Shown here piece after piece: positions 1 to 7,851 of a stretch of DNA of 48,491 nt. The position numbers were made by a program, and so were the translations under genes. The notes under the pieces were generated by a model, which ran no database searches, was not told the DNA's origin, and was given only the letters and a program-made list of their open reading frames with translations. Positions within the stretch are counted from its first letter, which is position 1. Each line of letters starts with the position of its first letter. Origin of the DNA: Anaerolineales bacterium (lineage in GTDB: Bacteria > Chloroflexota > Anaerolineae > Anaerolineales > Villigracilaceae); the NCBI GenBank assembly GCA_014379595.1, contig JACMLM010000041.1, positions 1 through 48,491 on the forward strand. The letters are read 5' to 3'.

Positions 1-975
1 AATCGCAGTAATATCTTGTACACGTTCAAGCGTAATATCTCTGCCCACAGTGTAATCCTCAAAGCGACCTTCCAAAGCAAGAGCAATCGTCTCGGCCATA
101 CAGGCATAGGCCTTCCCTTCTGGAAAACCGAAATTAAAATGAAAATCCACGGTTCCAGGTACATCCACCATGCCGCCGTCAATCACTAATATATCATCTC
201 TCACAGCCGCCACCATTGCAGAAACATCACGGGGGCGTGCCACATCACATACGACGCTCCCCGGCTGCAAATGCTCCGGGCGAATGACATCGTGGATCGA
301 ACTCGTGACTGTCAAGATCAAATTTGCATCCTTTAACACATCCATTTTTGTGCTGATGACAAGCTCGCTCTTCGCCTTAACCTGTAACTTGTCTCGCAGT
401 ACTTCCAGTTTTTTCTCATCCCGGGCCACAAGCAATGTCCGAGCGGCCTCACCAGCTAACAGTTCCGCACAGACGCGGCCAATTGCTCCTGTGGCACCAA
501 CGACTGCCACTGTCGCATCTTCTATTTTAATATCCATCACACGCGCCGCATCTCGTATGGCTTGCACAGCCATGGCGACAGTAAATGAATCGCCGGTGGT
601 AACTGGCACATCCAAAGCATTTGCAATGGTCACCCCGGCATCGCCAACTACTGATGTGAAAGCGCCGAGACCAAGAATATTTGCACCGAGTTTCTCAGCC
701 ATACGGCCGGTTTGGACAATTTTACGATAGACCGTGCGCTCAGGCAACTCCATCATTCGTCTTGGTGTGTAAGGACAGGCAATGAACCAGCCCTTAATTT
801 CCTTGCCAGTGGCTTGGGACCTAATGCCTTCAATCTCTGAGATGTAAACGGGCGGAAAAAATGTGGAGAAAAAATCTATTTGTCTTTCATTTAGTACACG
901 TCCTAAAAATGGGAACTTGCGGCTTACGTCTCGCTTGGGATCGATGGGATGTATGATGAAGGCGAAACTATCCAT
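1..975 (-). CDS. AAR-like NAD(P)-dependent long-chain acyl reductase (COG5322), 3' end cut off
   Basis: The frame is open from the ATG at 975 to the window edge (325 codons), so the C-terminus is missing. The translation resembles cyanobacterial acyl-ACP reductase (AAR), which reduces acyl-ACP or acyl-CoA to a fatty aldehyde. Visible matches are LGLGAFTSVV followed by a TTGDSFT segment, a Rossmann motif VVGATGAIGR near residue 180, and YACMAE near residue 292, which aligns with the AAR segment holding the acyl-thioester cysteine. The downstream GRDIT motif is also shared. The start codon directly follows the stop of the upstream beta-helix gene, so the two are translationally coupled. A related reading is an uncharacterised COG5322 dehydrogenase with another acyl substrate. 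The family call is firm; the substrate is inferred. Confidence 0.78.
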   Translation of the reverse strand, partial: MDSFAFIIHPIDPKRDVSRKFPFLGRVLNERQIDFFSTFFPPVYISEIEGIRSQATGKEIKGWFIACPYTPRRMMELPERTVYRKIVQTGRMAEKLGANILGLGAFTSVVGDAGVTIANALDVPVTTGDSFTVAMAVQAIRDAARVMDIKIEDATVAVVGATGAIGRVCAELLAGEAARTLLVARDEKKLEVLRDKLQVKAKSELVISTKMDVLKDANLILTVTSSIHDVIRPEHLQPGSVVCDVARPRDVSAMVAAVRDDILVIDGGMVDVPGTVDFHFNFGFPEGKAYACMAETIALALEGRFEDYTVGRDITLERVQDITAI

Positions 976-2253
976 TTACCACGACTCCACCTCAGCTTTC
1001 AAATGCCTATGATATGGAGTTTGATGCAGATGAGCAAGTTTGAGACGATGGTGGTCACTTTGATCAAATGTTATATCGCGATCAATCACACGCCTCTCTG
1101 CGGAACCCGCCAGCACCACATCTGACTCAATGGTACGTGCAGGATAAATGATCATGCCAGAACCGATACGGCAATTATGACCCACGCAGCCGCCCATCAC
1201 CGGGCGGTTGGATAAACTTAAATGTCCATTTCCATCAAGCGCACGAATGGGAGCAGGGATAAGGTTGTAATCTGTCCATGTGGAACCAGCACCAATGAAG
1301 GTATTTCTTCCGATCACGCACATTTGCAAACAAGTATTTTGCGCTACCATGCTATTTTCCATGAGCGTCGTCATGAATAACGCAGAACGGAAAGGCAGAA
1401 ATGCGCCATCACCTACTACTGAAAGCATGACTTGCGAATCCTGTGAAATGTTTACATTATTTCCAATAATGCAATTCTCGATCACCGCGCCAGCATTGAT
1501 GGTTACATTGTCACCAATGACCGTGGGCCCATGAATAACTGCACTTGGGTCAATCACACAGCCTTTTCCTACTTTGACAAGTTCAGATGATTCCAAAACC
1601 TGGCGGCCTTCATAAATGGCTTTGCCAAGGATCTTTACTTTGAAACTCGCATCTTCTTTTAATCTTTTTTCAAAACGAGCCCCGTGTGCAAATTGACCGA
1701 AGACCATATCAGCAATAAAAACATGCACCCATGAATCAATAGCCATCATGGCACGCAAAGGTACTTGAAATACAAGGTCGCCGCTTTGATCACCCATATA
1801 AGTTGGCACATGGTAATAACCGATCTCGCGCGCCTGCATATCGATAACAAGTGGTTCCACACCTACCATTGGACCATTCGGGTAATACCACAAGTCTGCG
1901 AGGTATAAACTGCCTGCAGGTGTATAAGATGTAGAGAGAGGCAAAGCATGCTCACGGAAAGCAGGGTCGTCTGCGCGAAAAGCCGCTCGCACAGGACGAT
2001 TCTTTTTTATCGCCGCATCCATAAAGGCTTTAATATAGAATTGGTCAAAAAATAGATTATCACGATAAACAATGGTGGGTTCACGCACAGGCTGTAACCG
2101 CTCACCCTGAGTGAGTTCCATTTCACGCGTCACATAGGGAGCAAGTAGGTTGCGTTGATGAAGCCAAAGAGGCGTGTTTTGAATGCGCAATTCGCGCGCG
2201 GTTTCGCAAAACGGCATGATCTGGTTCTGCGCATGTAGAATAACCTTAAGCAT
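976..2253 (-). CDS. Left-handed beta-helix (hexapeptide repeat) protein, GlmU/UDP-GlcNAc transferase-like
   Basis: The protein has 425 residues. Residues about 225-385 show isoleucine-rich hexapeptide repeats (IDPSAVI, PTVIGDNV, INAGAVIENCIIGNNV and further turns), the signature of the left-handed parallel beta-helix used by acyl- and nucleotidyl-transferases. The first 220 residues are not a standard nucleotidyltransferase: there is no GxGxR motif at the N-terminus. It may therefore be an acyltransferase or a scaffold rather than a full GlmU-type enzyme. Its stop codon abuts the start of the acyl-reductase-like gene, which suggests a shared pathway, perhaps acyl-chain handling. A TATAAT lies 7 nt before the ATG and no Shine-Dalgarno is visible, so a leaderless start is possible. 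Specific function unknown. Confidence 0.75.
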   Translation of the reverse strand: MLKVILHAQNQIMPFCETARELRIQNTPLWLHQRNLLAPYVTREMELTQGERLQPVREPTIVYRDNLFFDQFYIKAFMDAAIKKNRPVRAAFRADDPAFREHALPLSTSYTPAGSLYLADLWYYPNGPMVGVEPLVIDMQAREIGYYHVPTYMGDQSGDLVFQVPLRAMMAIDSWVHVFIADMVFGQFAHGARFEKRLKEDASFKVKILGKAIYEGRQVLESSELVKVGKGCVIDPSAVIHGPTVIGDNVTINAGAVIENCIIGNNVNISQDSQVMLSVVGDGAFLPFRSALFMTTLMENSMVAQNTCLQMCVIGRNTFIGAGSTWTDYNLIPAPIRALDGNGHLSLSNRPVMGGCVGHNCRIGSGMIIYPARTIESDVVLAGSAERRVIDRDITFDQSDHHRLKLAHLHQTPYHRHLKAEVESW

Positions 2254-2260
2254 ATAAAGG

Positions 2261-2266
2261 ATTATA
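2261..2266 (-). promoter_or_regulatory. Possible -10 box of a leaderless promoter for the beta-helix gene
   Basis: TATAAT on the minus strand ends 7 nt before the ATG at 2253. The -35 region is weak. No ribosome-binding site is seen between the box and the start. Confidence 0.4.
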
Positions 2267-2333
2267 AATCAAAGTATGTGATAAAACATCCCATCCAACA
2301 AAACTGTAAATAAACCGAAATGAAGTTTTCCAG

Positions 2334-2957
2334 CTAGGAAAGCGGAGTTTTATCTATAACGATAGTACAGGTTGAGTCGCCTCGGGCAATACAAGCCATT
2401 TCTGTTACATCGAACACTTTGCCCCCGCTCAGCCAATATAAAGCCTCTTGTAATAACCCCACAGCCAAATGGCAAATTGGCTCATCTGCTTTTCTCTCCC
2501 AACACAACGGACATCGCTCAATGTGCCAGAAAATCTGATCATCCTTTTCTTCCACACGCACCTTTTGGTCAGTGTGTTTATTGAAAAGGTCACCAAATGT
2601 TTTTGCGCCTGTATGCAATTTTGTTGGCAGTGAAAGCAAACGAAACGCCATTTCAGTCAGCCCAAGCATGGATCCATATTCCTTAAGGCCATACTTGAAA
2701 CAGGAGCGCCCAACTCGTAGAGCCAATCCACGCCCACCACGTGGACCGTAGACTTGTTCCAGCGTACTTTGCAGCAGACTCACCGTTTCAAAGGAAAAGG
2801 CACGGTCTGAGTGTGTTGTTGGATAATTTCTAATAAATTGTTCAAGAGATGCAAGGCGAAGTACCGCGTCCACCCCGCTTAATCCTATTACTTCCTCCAT
2901 CCCCATAAAAATGATCCTGCCCATTTTCTGAGGATAAAAAAAGGACTCACTGCTCAT
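2334..2957 (-). CDS. V4R (4-vinyl reductase) domain protein
   Basis: This 207-residue protein carries a V4R domain in its C-terminal half. The CPLC pair near residue 150, the downstream ICHLAVGLLQEAL helix and the closing CIARGDSTC segment match the conserved cysteine pattern of the family. V4R domains bind small hydrophobic or tetrapyrrole-like ligands and occur in bacteriochlorophyll reductases and in sensor or regulator proteins such as XylR and DmpR. No photosynthesis genes are nearby, so a ligand-binding or sensing role is more likely than a reductase role (inference). Its start overlaps the end of the hydrolase gene by 4 nt, so the two are translationally coupled. Confidence 0.75.
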   Translation of the reverse strand: MSSESFFYPQKMGRIIFMGMEEVIGLSGVDAVLRLASLEQFIRNYPTTHSDRAFSFETVSLLQSTLEQVYGPRGGRGLALRVGRSCFKYGLKEYGSMLGLTEMAFRLLSLPTKLHTGAKTFGDLFNKHTDQKVRVEEKDDQIFWHIERCPLCWERKADEPICHLAVGLLQEALYWLSGGKVFDVTEMACIARGDSTCTIVIDKTPLS

Positions 2958-3751
2958 AGAGCGGGGAAATCCTGGTCGAGAAATGATTTTAATTTTTGAC
3001 TGAAATTTGCCGGCTCTTCCAACATGGGAAAATGACCCGCCATCGGAAAACGCTCAATCAATGCATGAGTAATTCCCTTTTGCATGGGCTGCCATTGCAA
3101 AGGATGAACGATCACATCCTTATCACCATACATCCCCATCGCTGGGACTCTGATCTGTGGAAGCATTGGAGACAAGTCAGTACGGCGAAGCGATGAAATC
3201 GAGCGCAGGAAGGATTCAACAGTAGTTCGTGAAAGATCACGATCCATCATCGCTGGAAAACGCGGGTCTTTACATATAATAGGAGAATACATTCGCATTC
3301 CTGTGCGAAACACCCCCATCATATTGAATAACATAAACGCAATTGGACGATAGCCAGCAAGCTTAAGTAACGGTGCAAGTGATGACCCTACCATCGGAGA
3401 GCCAACAACAACTACTTTACTAACACGTTCGGGATATTGAATAGCAACAGAGAGGCTGACTGTACCACCCATACTGTGCCCCACTAAAGGCGCATGGACG
3501 ATCCCCAACTGTTCCATAAATTGATTTACGAGGCTTACAAAATCTGAAACGGCATACGTCTCACGCTTCTTACCAGATTCTCCAAACCCCCAAAAATCCA
3601 AAGCATAGGTACGATAAAATGCACCGAGATATGCCATTGTTTCCTGCCATAACCCCCATGAGCCAAGCCATCCGTGCAAAAGGATTACCGGACGCCCGCG
3701 CCCGTATACCTCGTAATGAACTATTCCCTGATCTGTAGTGATTGAAGACAC
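2954..3751 (-). CDS. Alpha/beta-fold hydrolase
   Basis: At 265 residues this is a typical single-domain alpha/beta hydrolase. HGWLGSW near residue 26 forms the oxyanion-hole loop, GHSMGG holds the nucleophile Ser93, GDKD supplies the acid (about Asp212), and AGHFPMLEEP supplies the catalytic histidine (about His240). The triad is complete, so the enzyme should be active on an ester, lactone or similar bond; the substrate cannot be read from sequence. The start is GTG with TAGGAA upstream. It lies between a small GTPase gene and a V4R gene in one transcription unit and overlaps the latter by 4 nt. Confidence 0.88.
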   Translation of the reverse strand: MSSITTDQGIVHYEVYGRGRPVILLHGWLGSWGLWQETMAYLGAFYRTYALDFWGFGESGKKRETYAVSDFVSLVNQFMEQLGIVHAPLVGHSMGGTVSLSVAIQYPERVSKVVVVGSPMVGSSLAPLLKLAGYRPIAFMLFNMMGVFRTGMRMYSPIICKDPRFPAMMDRDLSRTTVESFLRSISSLRRTDLSPMLPQIRVPAMGMYGDKDVIVHPLQWQPMQKGITHALIERFPMAGHFPMLEEPANFSQKLKSFLDQDFPAL

Positions 3752-3776
3752 AGCAAACGATTACCAATTCCTACTT

Positions 3777-4310
3777 TCAGGAATCCATTTCTTTCATGAT
3801 ACTGTACAGCAATTCAAGCAAAACCGTTTTCACAGTATCACGATTCGTTGCAACACAGGGCAAAAGCTTTGTATTACTATCAAGACGCAAAGCATGACGT
3901 ACATCTTCAAGTTCCCAGGCTTCTTCTGCATCCTGTTTATTCGCGGCGACCACAAATGGAGTAGGAGCATACGCGCGGAAAGTTTCCAGGATCGAACGAG
4001 CCTCGCGGAATGTTTCAGGTCGGGTACTATCCACCATCACAATAAAACCCAACATGCCTTCTGAAAGAATCTCCCACATGAAGTCGAAGCGCTTCTGGCC
4101 AGGAGTTCCAAAAAGATACAGGACCAGGTCTTCGTCTACAGTGATGCGGCCGAAATCCATCGCTACTGTTGTAGCTGATTTCACAGAGCGTTCTTCATCC
4201 GAAGAGATCTTGCGTTCTGTCGCGACAACATCAATTTCACTGACAGACTGAATAAACTGTGTCTTGCCAGCGCTGAATGGACCCGTGACTACCATTTTGA
4301 CCGTTTGCAT
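3777..4310 (-). CDS. Small Ras-like GTPase of the COG2229 / MglA-related type
   Basis: The 177-residue protein is a complete G domain. The P-loop is GPFSAGKT (residues 10-17), the switch II motif is FGTPGQKRF with the Gln equivalent of Ras Gln61, and the base-recognition motif is NKQD near residue 124. The G3 motif reads GTPG instead of DxxG, which is normal for this prokaryotic family and sets it apart from Ras. Such GTPases act with roadblock or PATAN partners in polarity, gliding or signal switching. Here the upstream neighbour is a PATAN (DUF4388) protein, 30 nt away in the same operon, which may be its regulator or effector (inference). Confidence 0.88.
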   Translation of the reverse strand: MQTVKMVVTGPFSAGKTQFIQSVSEIDVVATERKISSDEERSVKSATTVAMDFGRITVDEDLVLYLFGTPGQKRFDFMWEILSEGMLGFIVMVDSTRPETFREARSILETFRAYAPTPFVVAANKQDAEEAWELEDVRHALRLDSNTKLLPCVATNRDTVKTVLLELLYSIMKEMDS

Positions 4311-4340
4311 AATAATTCCTATCCTTCTAACCCAAATGTG

Positions 4341-5147
4341 CTACATTGTACGAATGCGGCCAATCAACTTATTGATCAATGATTTCTGTTCTTCTTTATC
4401 CTGCGTTGGGAATTGCTTCGCGCTAGATGGAGTAGGTGCACCTGCAGGACGTACCAACTCAACCAGGCCAGCCTGCAAAAGACCATAAACGATTCTGCGA
4501 ATATCAATATCGCTTAATTTATTTGTGCTTGCGATCTGTTTCATTGTATTCTTCGGGTCAACAAACTTTACAACTTTCCATTCTTCTACACTTAAGTTCA
4601 CATTGGTCAACGGACGTTCAGTGAATTTGAGAGCCATATCAAGACTGGGAATTTCATCCTGCAACTGCTCCAGTTCGCGCAGTTGACGTGAACCTTCAAT
4701 AATAATGTTCTCAAGATCAAGCCTGACGTTGATCCGATCTTCCGGCGGAAGCATTTCATTTTCAAAGCGGAAGATACCTTCCACCCATGTAAACAACCTG
4801 CGAACCACCTCAGTAAAATATCCCTGCAAATTTAACAGAATATCTTCCTGAGAAACATAACCTGCATTAATAAGAAGCAAGCCCAGTTCCTTATCGGTCA
4901 TTTGACCTGCCCGATCTGCAATGGCACGATATTGATTGGCATTGATCTTATTTGCTTTATGCAAAACAGAAGCCAGGCTTCCATCTTCCTGGCCGATACG
5001 TGCATATGCAAGCTTCCCCTCGCGGAACGAAATATAAGCCTGTTCCGAGGTTCCATCCACGACCAACGTTCCAGTTTTGCTGGCAAGGTTGATCAGGTTA
5101 AGAAGTTGGGTGACTGTAAAATCACGTAAATTTCCGCGTAGAGCCAT
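4341..5147 (-). CDS. PATAN / DUF4388 domain protein
   Basis: The first residues, MALRGNLRDFTVTQLLNL, followed by a segment on converting input to output (TGTLVVDG, AYISFREGKLAYA), are diagnostic of the PATAN/DUF4388 domain (about residues 1-105). The remaining residues form alpha-helical segments ending in a winged-helix-like region (ASTNKLSDIDIRRIVYGLLQAGLVELV) and a short basic tail. PATAN proteins are signalling adaptors in Chloroflexota, Cyanobacteria, Deltaproteobacteria and Deinococcota. It is the first gene after a strong promoter and lies directly before the COG2229 GTPase, a pairing seen in signal modules. The 268 residues look complete. Confidence 0.85.
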   Translation of the reverse strand: MALRGNLRDFTVTQLLNLINLASKTGTLVVDGTSEQAYISFREGKLAYARIGQEDGSLASVLHKANKINANQYRAIADRAGQMTDKELGLLLINAGYVSQEDILLNLQGYFTEVVRRLFTWVEGIFRFENEMLPPEDRINVRLDLENIIIEGSRQLRELEQLQDEIPSLDMALKFTERPLTNVNLSVEEWKVVKFVDPKNTMKQIASTNKLSDIDIRRIVYGLLQAGLVELVRPAGAPTPSSAKQFPTQDKEEQKSLINKLIGRIRTM

Positions 5148-5188
5148 ATGATTCCTCTACTTATCCCTCTTAAGAGATAAGTTGGAAA

Positions 5189-5217
5189 ATTATACATGCA
5201 AGGCGATAATGCGTCAA
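5189..5217 (-). promoter_or_regulatory. Sigma70-type promoter of the PATAN-GTPase-hydrolase-V4R operon
   Basis: On the minus strand TTGACG (5217-5212) and TATAAT (5194-5189) are separated by exactly 17 nt. The leader that follows contains a short inverted repeat around CTCTTAAGAG (5159-5182) before the ATG at 5147. Confidence 0.75.
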
Positions 5218-5295
5218 TTTTCTACCATACATTCTTGTCAGGAAAAGCCAAATGGAAGTTGATTAAATTAACCACCTCCCATTTATTTGACTTAT

Positions 5296-6558
5296 TTACT
5301 CTAATGAAGTTGTCGTCGCTTCAATATTCGCTTCATTTCTAGACTGTGAATTGGCTCTGCCTACGAGCAGCATGGCAGGTAAAAGAAGCAAACCCGAAGT
5401 TGTAATAGCCGCAACAACTGAGAAGAATCGCGCAACCAACCCCACACTTGGGCCGCCAGCGATCTGACCAAAAGCGTCCACCTGCCCCACCATCGAGTGA
5501 ACTGTGGCCCGTGTTTGTGGATCAAGTTTTTGATTCACCCATCCTGAGTAAAGCGGATTACTAACAGCGCGGAAAACGTTGACGACGAGATACAGGCCCA
5601 ACGTTAAAGGAAGAAGCGAAGAATTTGCGAAGCCGATCATCGCGGCTGCGATCAATCCCGTTACGATCAACATCCCACGCCCAATCGCTAGTGAACTGCC
5701 TGAGTCAATCCGCTTTTCTACAAAACGAATCGCAAAAATCGTTAATATCGAACCAGCAATACGAAGCATAGCAAAAAAGGCAACTTGATTATTACCGAAG
5801 AATATAGGGATATCAAAGTTATCGAGCAAATGCTTCACCCACAGACGGTCAAACCCTTCACTATACAAACCGTAAAACAAACCTACGCCGAGAATAGTAA
5901 TCAGGCGTGGGCGGGCACGAACAGACTTTACACCTTCATTGAAGGTATGCAACATATGCTGCCATGTGTTGCGATCTTCTTTTGGTGCTGGCTTAAAACC
6001 TGTCTCAGGCATGATGAAAATGAGCACAAAACCAATTATGATCACTCCCACTGCACCAAGTTGAATCGGCAGGACTACATTATTCGCGCCGATTAACATG
6101 GCAAGTCCCATCCCAAGCAAAGAAGCAGTCAACCCAACACGCGTGGCCCGCAGAAAAAGTTGATTGGCAGGTTCTTCACCGATCTCATCTGAGATCCATG
6201 CTTGCGTGGCTCCGCTGGTGAAGGTGTATCCCAACCCACAAACAATCTGCGCCAGTAAGATCGGTAAGAAAGCAGGAAAGAGTCCCTCGATAAGAAAACC
6301 CAATCCCATTAGAAAATAACCGATGATGATGGACAAGCGGCGGGAATATACATCTGCCACAATACCTGTGGGAATTTCAAACACAAACGCAGAAATTTCC
6401 AGCGTAGTACCAACGAGCACAAGCTGCAGAGGAGTAAGCCCAGCAACTGTAGCTTCATAAAGTGACATTGTGACGAACATCATTGAGAAGAAGGCTGATG
6501 CCGTAAACTCAATAAATAAATAGACTTTTGTAGCATCTAACTTTAAGTTAGGAAACAT
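5296..6558 (-). CDS. MFS transporter
   Basis: The 420-residue protein has about 12 hydrophobic segments and the loop 2-3 MFS signature in the form GIVADVYSRRLSIIIGYFLM (residues about 64-83). It resembles drug:proton antiporter-like MFS members that carry an ETG-containing central loop (MPETGFKP). It sits in the inner membrane and probably exports or imports a small molecule by proton antiport; the substrate is unknown. AAAGG precedes the start. It is transcribed separately from the PATAN operon downstream and is flanked on its 5' side by a palindromic repeat. Confidence 0.88.
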   Translation of the reverse strand: MFPNLKLDATKVYLFIEFTASAFFSMMFVTMSLYEATVAGLTPLQLVLVGTTLEISAFVFEIPTGIVADVYSRRLSIIIGYFLMGLGFLIEGLFPAFLPILLAQIVCGLGYTFTSGATQAWISDEIGEEPANQLFLRATRVGLTASLLGMGLAMLIGANNVVLPIQLGAVGVIIIGFVLIFIMPETGFKPAPKEDRNTWQHMLHTFNEGVKSVRARPRLITILGVGLFYGLYSEGFDRLWVKHLLDNFDIPIFFGNNQVAFFAMLRIAGSILTIFAIRFVEKRIDSGSSLAIGRGMLIVTGLIAAAMIGFANSSLLPLTLGLYLVVNVFRAVSNPLYSGWVNQKLDPQTRATVHSMVGQVDAFGQIAGGPSVGLVARFFSVVAAITTSGLLLLPAMLLVGRANSQSRNEANIEATTTSLE

Positions 6559-6596
6559 TTTTTGCCTTTATATTAACTCCCCTTACCTGCTTAAGC

Positions 6597-6700
6597 ATGA
6601 TTCTCTGAGCGAGGCAAAGAGTCTCAATCCCCAAAGACAGAGATTCTCACCGCGCTGGCGTACGGCGCAAGTGTCGCTTCGCTCAGAATGACACTCCGTA
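6597..6700. repeat. MITE-like intergenic inverted repeat (TCATTCTGAGCGAAGCGA type)
   Basis: The ends are imperfect inverted copies: TGATTCTCTGAGCGAG on the left, and on the right TCGCTTCGCTCAGAATGA, whose complement is TCATTCTGAGCGAAGCGA. About 100 bp, no coding capacity, between the MFS and HAD genes. This sequence type is a familiar dispersed repeat in bacterial genomes. Confidence 0.6.
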
Positions 6701-6725
6701 AGGTGGGTTATTAAATTCAAGTTGA

Positions 6726-7334
6726 TTACCTTTTAACTTTCAACAATCGATCCAATTGATCGATTGTTTCTTGTGGATCTTTAAAGAGTATGCCTTTCAT
6801 ACCAACTTTTTCACAAGCTTCAATATTGACTTTTACATCATCTACAAAGACCGCCTCATTCGCGCGGACCTTGGCCTGTTCCAGCGCGATTTCAAAGATT
6901 TTTGTATCAGGCTTCATCGTCCCTACCTCTGCCGATATGATCACAGTATCGAACTCATCTATGATCTTTTCGTTAACTATGAATTCGCGCAAACCACTCC
7001 AGGCATTGGATATTAATCCTGTATGAACCTTGCCACGCAAGGAACGAAGATATTCAAATAAATTACGGTCCAACACATCGCCGCCAAAAAATGCATCTTT
7101 AAAAGAATTAACTTCAGATACCGGATGTTTCAACCGCTCCAAGGTTTCCACCCAATGCGATTCTTCTGTGACTTCACCCAAGGTAGCACGCCGAGCTGAT
7201 TCGCTTGCAAAAACAATCTTATCGATATCATCGTATTCCAGTTTGAAACGCTCCGCCAAATGTTGGCGCGGAGCCTGGAATTCAGTTCGCATGAGTACAC
7301 CGCCAAAATCAAAAAATACTGCACGAATGGTCAT
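6726..7334 (-). CDS. HAD-family hydrolase, subfamily IA
   Basis: The 202-residue protein has all four HAD motifs: FFDFGGVL with nucleophile Asp9, ISNAW (motif II), KPDTKIF with the Lys of motif III, and FVDDVKVNIEACEKVGMKG (motif IV). The DFGGV form of motif I, with Gly at the second Asp position, is like the epoxide-hydrolase N-terminal phosphatase and haloacid-dehalogenase-like branch. It probably dephosphorylates a small metabolite in the cytoplasm. Substrate unknown. Confidence 0.88.
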   Translation of the reverse strand: MTIRAVFFDFGGVLMRTEFQAPRQHLAERFKLEYDDIDKIVFASESARRATLGEVTEESHWVETLERLKHPVSEVNSFKDAFFGGDVLDRNLFEYLRSLRGKVHTGLISNAWSGLREFIVNEKIIDEFDTVIISAEVGTMKPDTKIFEIALEQAKVRANEAVFVDDVKVNIEACEKVGMKGILFKDPQETIDQLDRLLKVKR

Positions 7335-7356
7335 TATCGCTTTATCCCTTTAACCC

Positions 7357-7392
7357 ACAAAGCCTTAAAGACTCGCGTCCTCTCGGCTTTGT
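7357..7392. repeat. Short inverted repeat between HAD and zinc-ribbon genes
   Basis: ACAAAGCC (7357-7364) and GGCTTTGT (7385-7392) form an 8-bp stem with a 20-nt loop. There is no T tract on the minus strand, so it is not a convincing terminator. Confidence 0.35.
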
Positions 7393-7416
7393 AATGAAAA
7401 AATTAAAATAGAGTCT

Positions 7417-7821
7417 TTACTTCTTTTTGCCTTTTGCTGGGGCATTCTTCGCAGGCTTGCTTGCTGTAGTTTTCTTTGCCTTTGTAGTTGAGGTCGCAGC
7501 GGTTTTCTTAGGACCAGCGGCTTTAGCAGCAGCCTTCTTTATGACTGCTTCCTTCATCGTTTTAGAGATAGGCTCTGTCTTAAGAGAAGTAGAGGCTGGC
7601 GGTGAATCAACTGGTGCAGATGCTTGATGTTTAGCAGCATCCTGCCAATTGGGGAAGAATAATTCCATCCGCTGACGGGATATTGAATTGGCGCGGCGGC
7701 AACGCGGACAATGAGCATCATAATGGTTTTGGCCCTTCTCATTCATTGAGATAATAGCACCCAGCATTTCAGTGCGAGCGAGGGTAAAAGGGGTCTGACA
7801 ATAGATACAACGCAGGTTCAT
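7417..7821 (-). CDS. Small zinc-ribbon protein with Lys/Ala-rich tail
   Basis: The first 50 residues hold two Cys pairs (CIYC at 5-8 and CPRC near 38-41), forming a likely zinc ribbon. The segment after residue 65 is low-complexity, rich in Ala, Lys, Pro and Thr, and ends in a very basic tail (KGKKK) like those of histone-H1-like or nucleoid proteins. A nucleic-acid-binding role is inferred. AAGGAGAG precedes the ATG at good spacing. The family is not recognised beyond the zinc-ribbon type. Confidence 0.75.
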   Translation of the reverse strand: MNLRCIYCQTPFTLARTEMLGAIISMNEKGQNHYDAHCPRCRRANSISRQRMELFFPNWQDAAKHQASAPVDSPPASTSLKTEPISKTMKEAVIKKAAAKAAGPKKTAATSTTKAKKTTASKPAKNAPAKGKKK

Positions 7822-7851
7822 AAATCTCTCCTTATTACGGAAACCGGTAGT

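Noticed and set aside
170-730. Plus-strand frame of 186 codons
   Set aside because: It lies antisense to the acyl-reductase-like gene, has no Shine-Dalgarno, and its translation is a Ser/Thr/Ala-rich mirror of minus-strand codons.
3854-3895. GEMM riboswitch look-alike on the plus strand (CAGGGCAAAA and GACGCAAAGC)
   Set aside because: It falls within the GTPase coding region on the opposite strand, lacks the GGG before ACGC and the 3' closing strand, and has no gene behind it.
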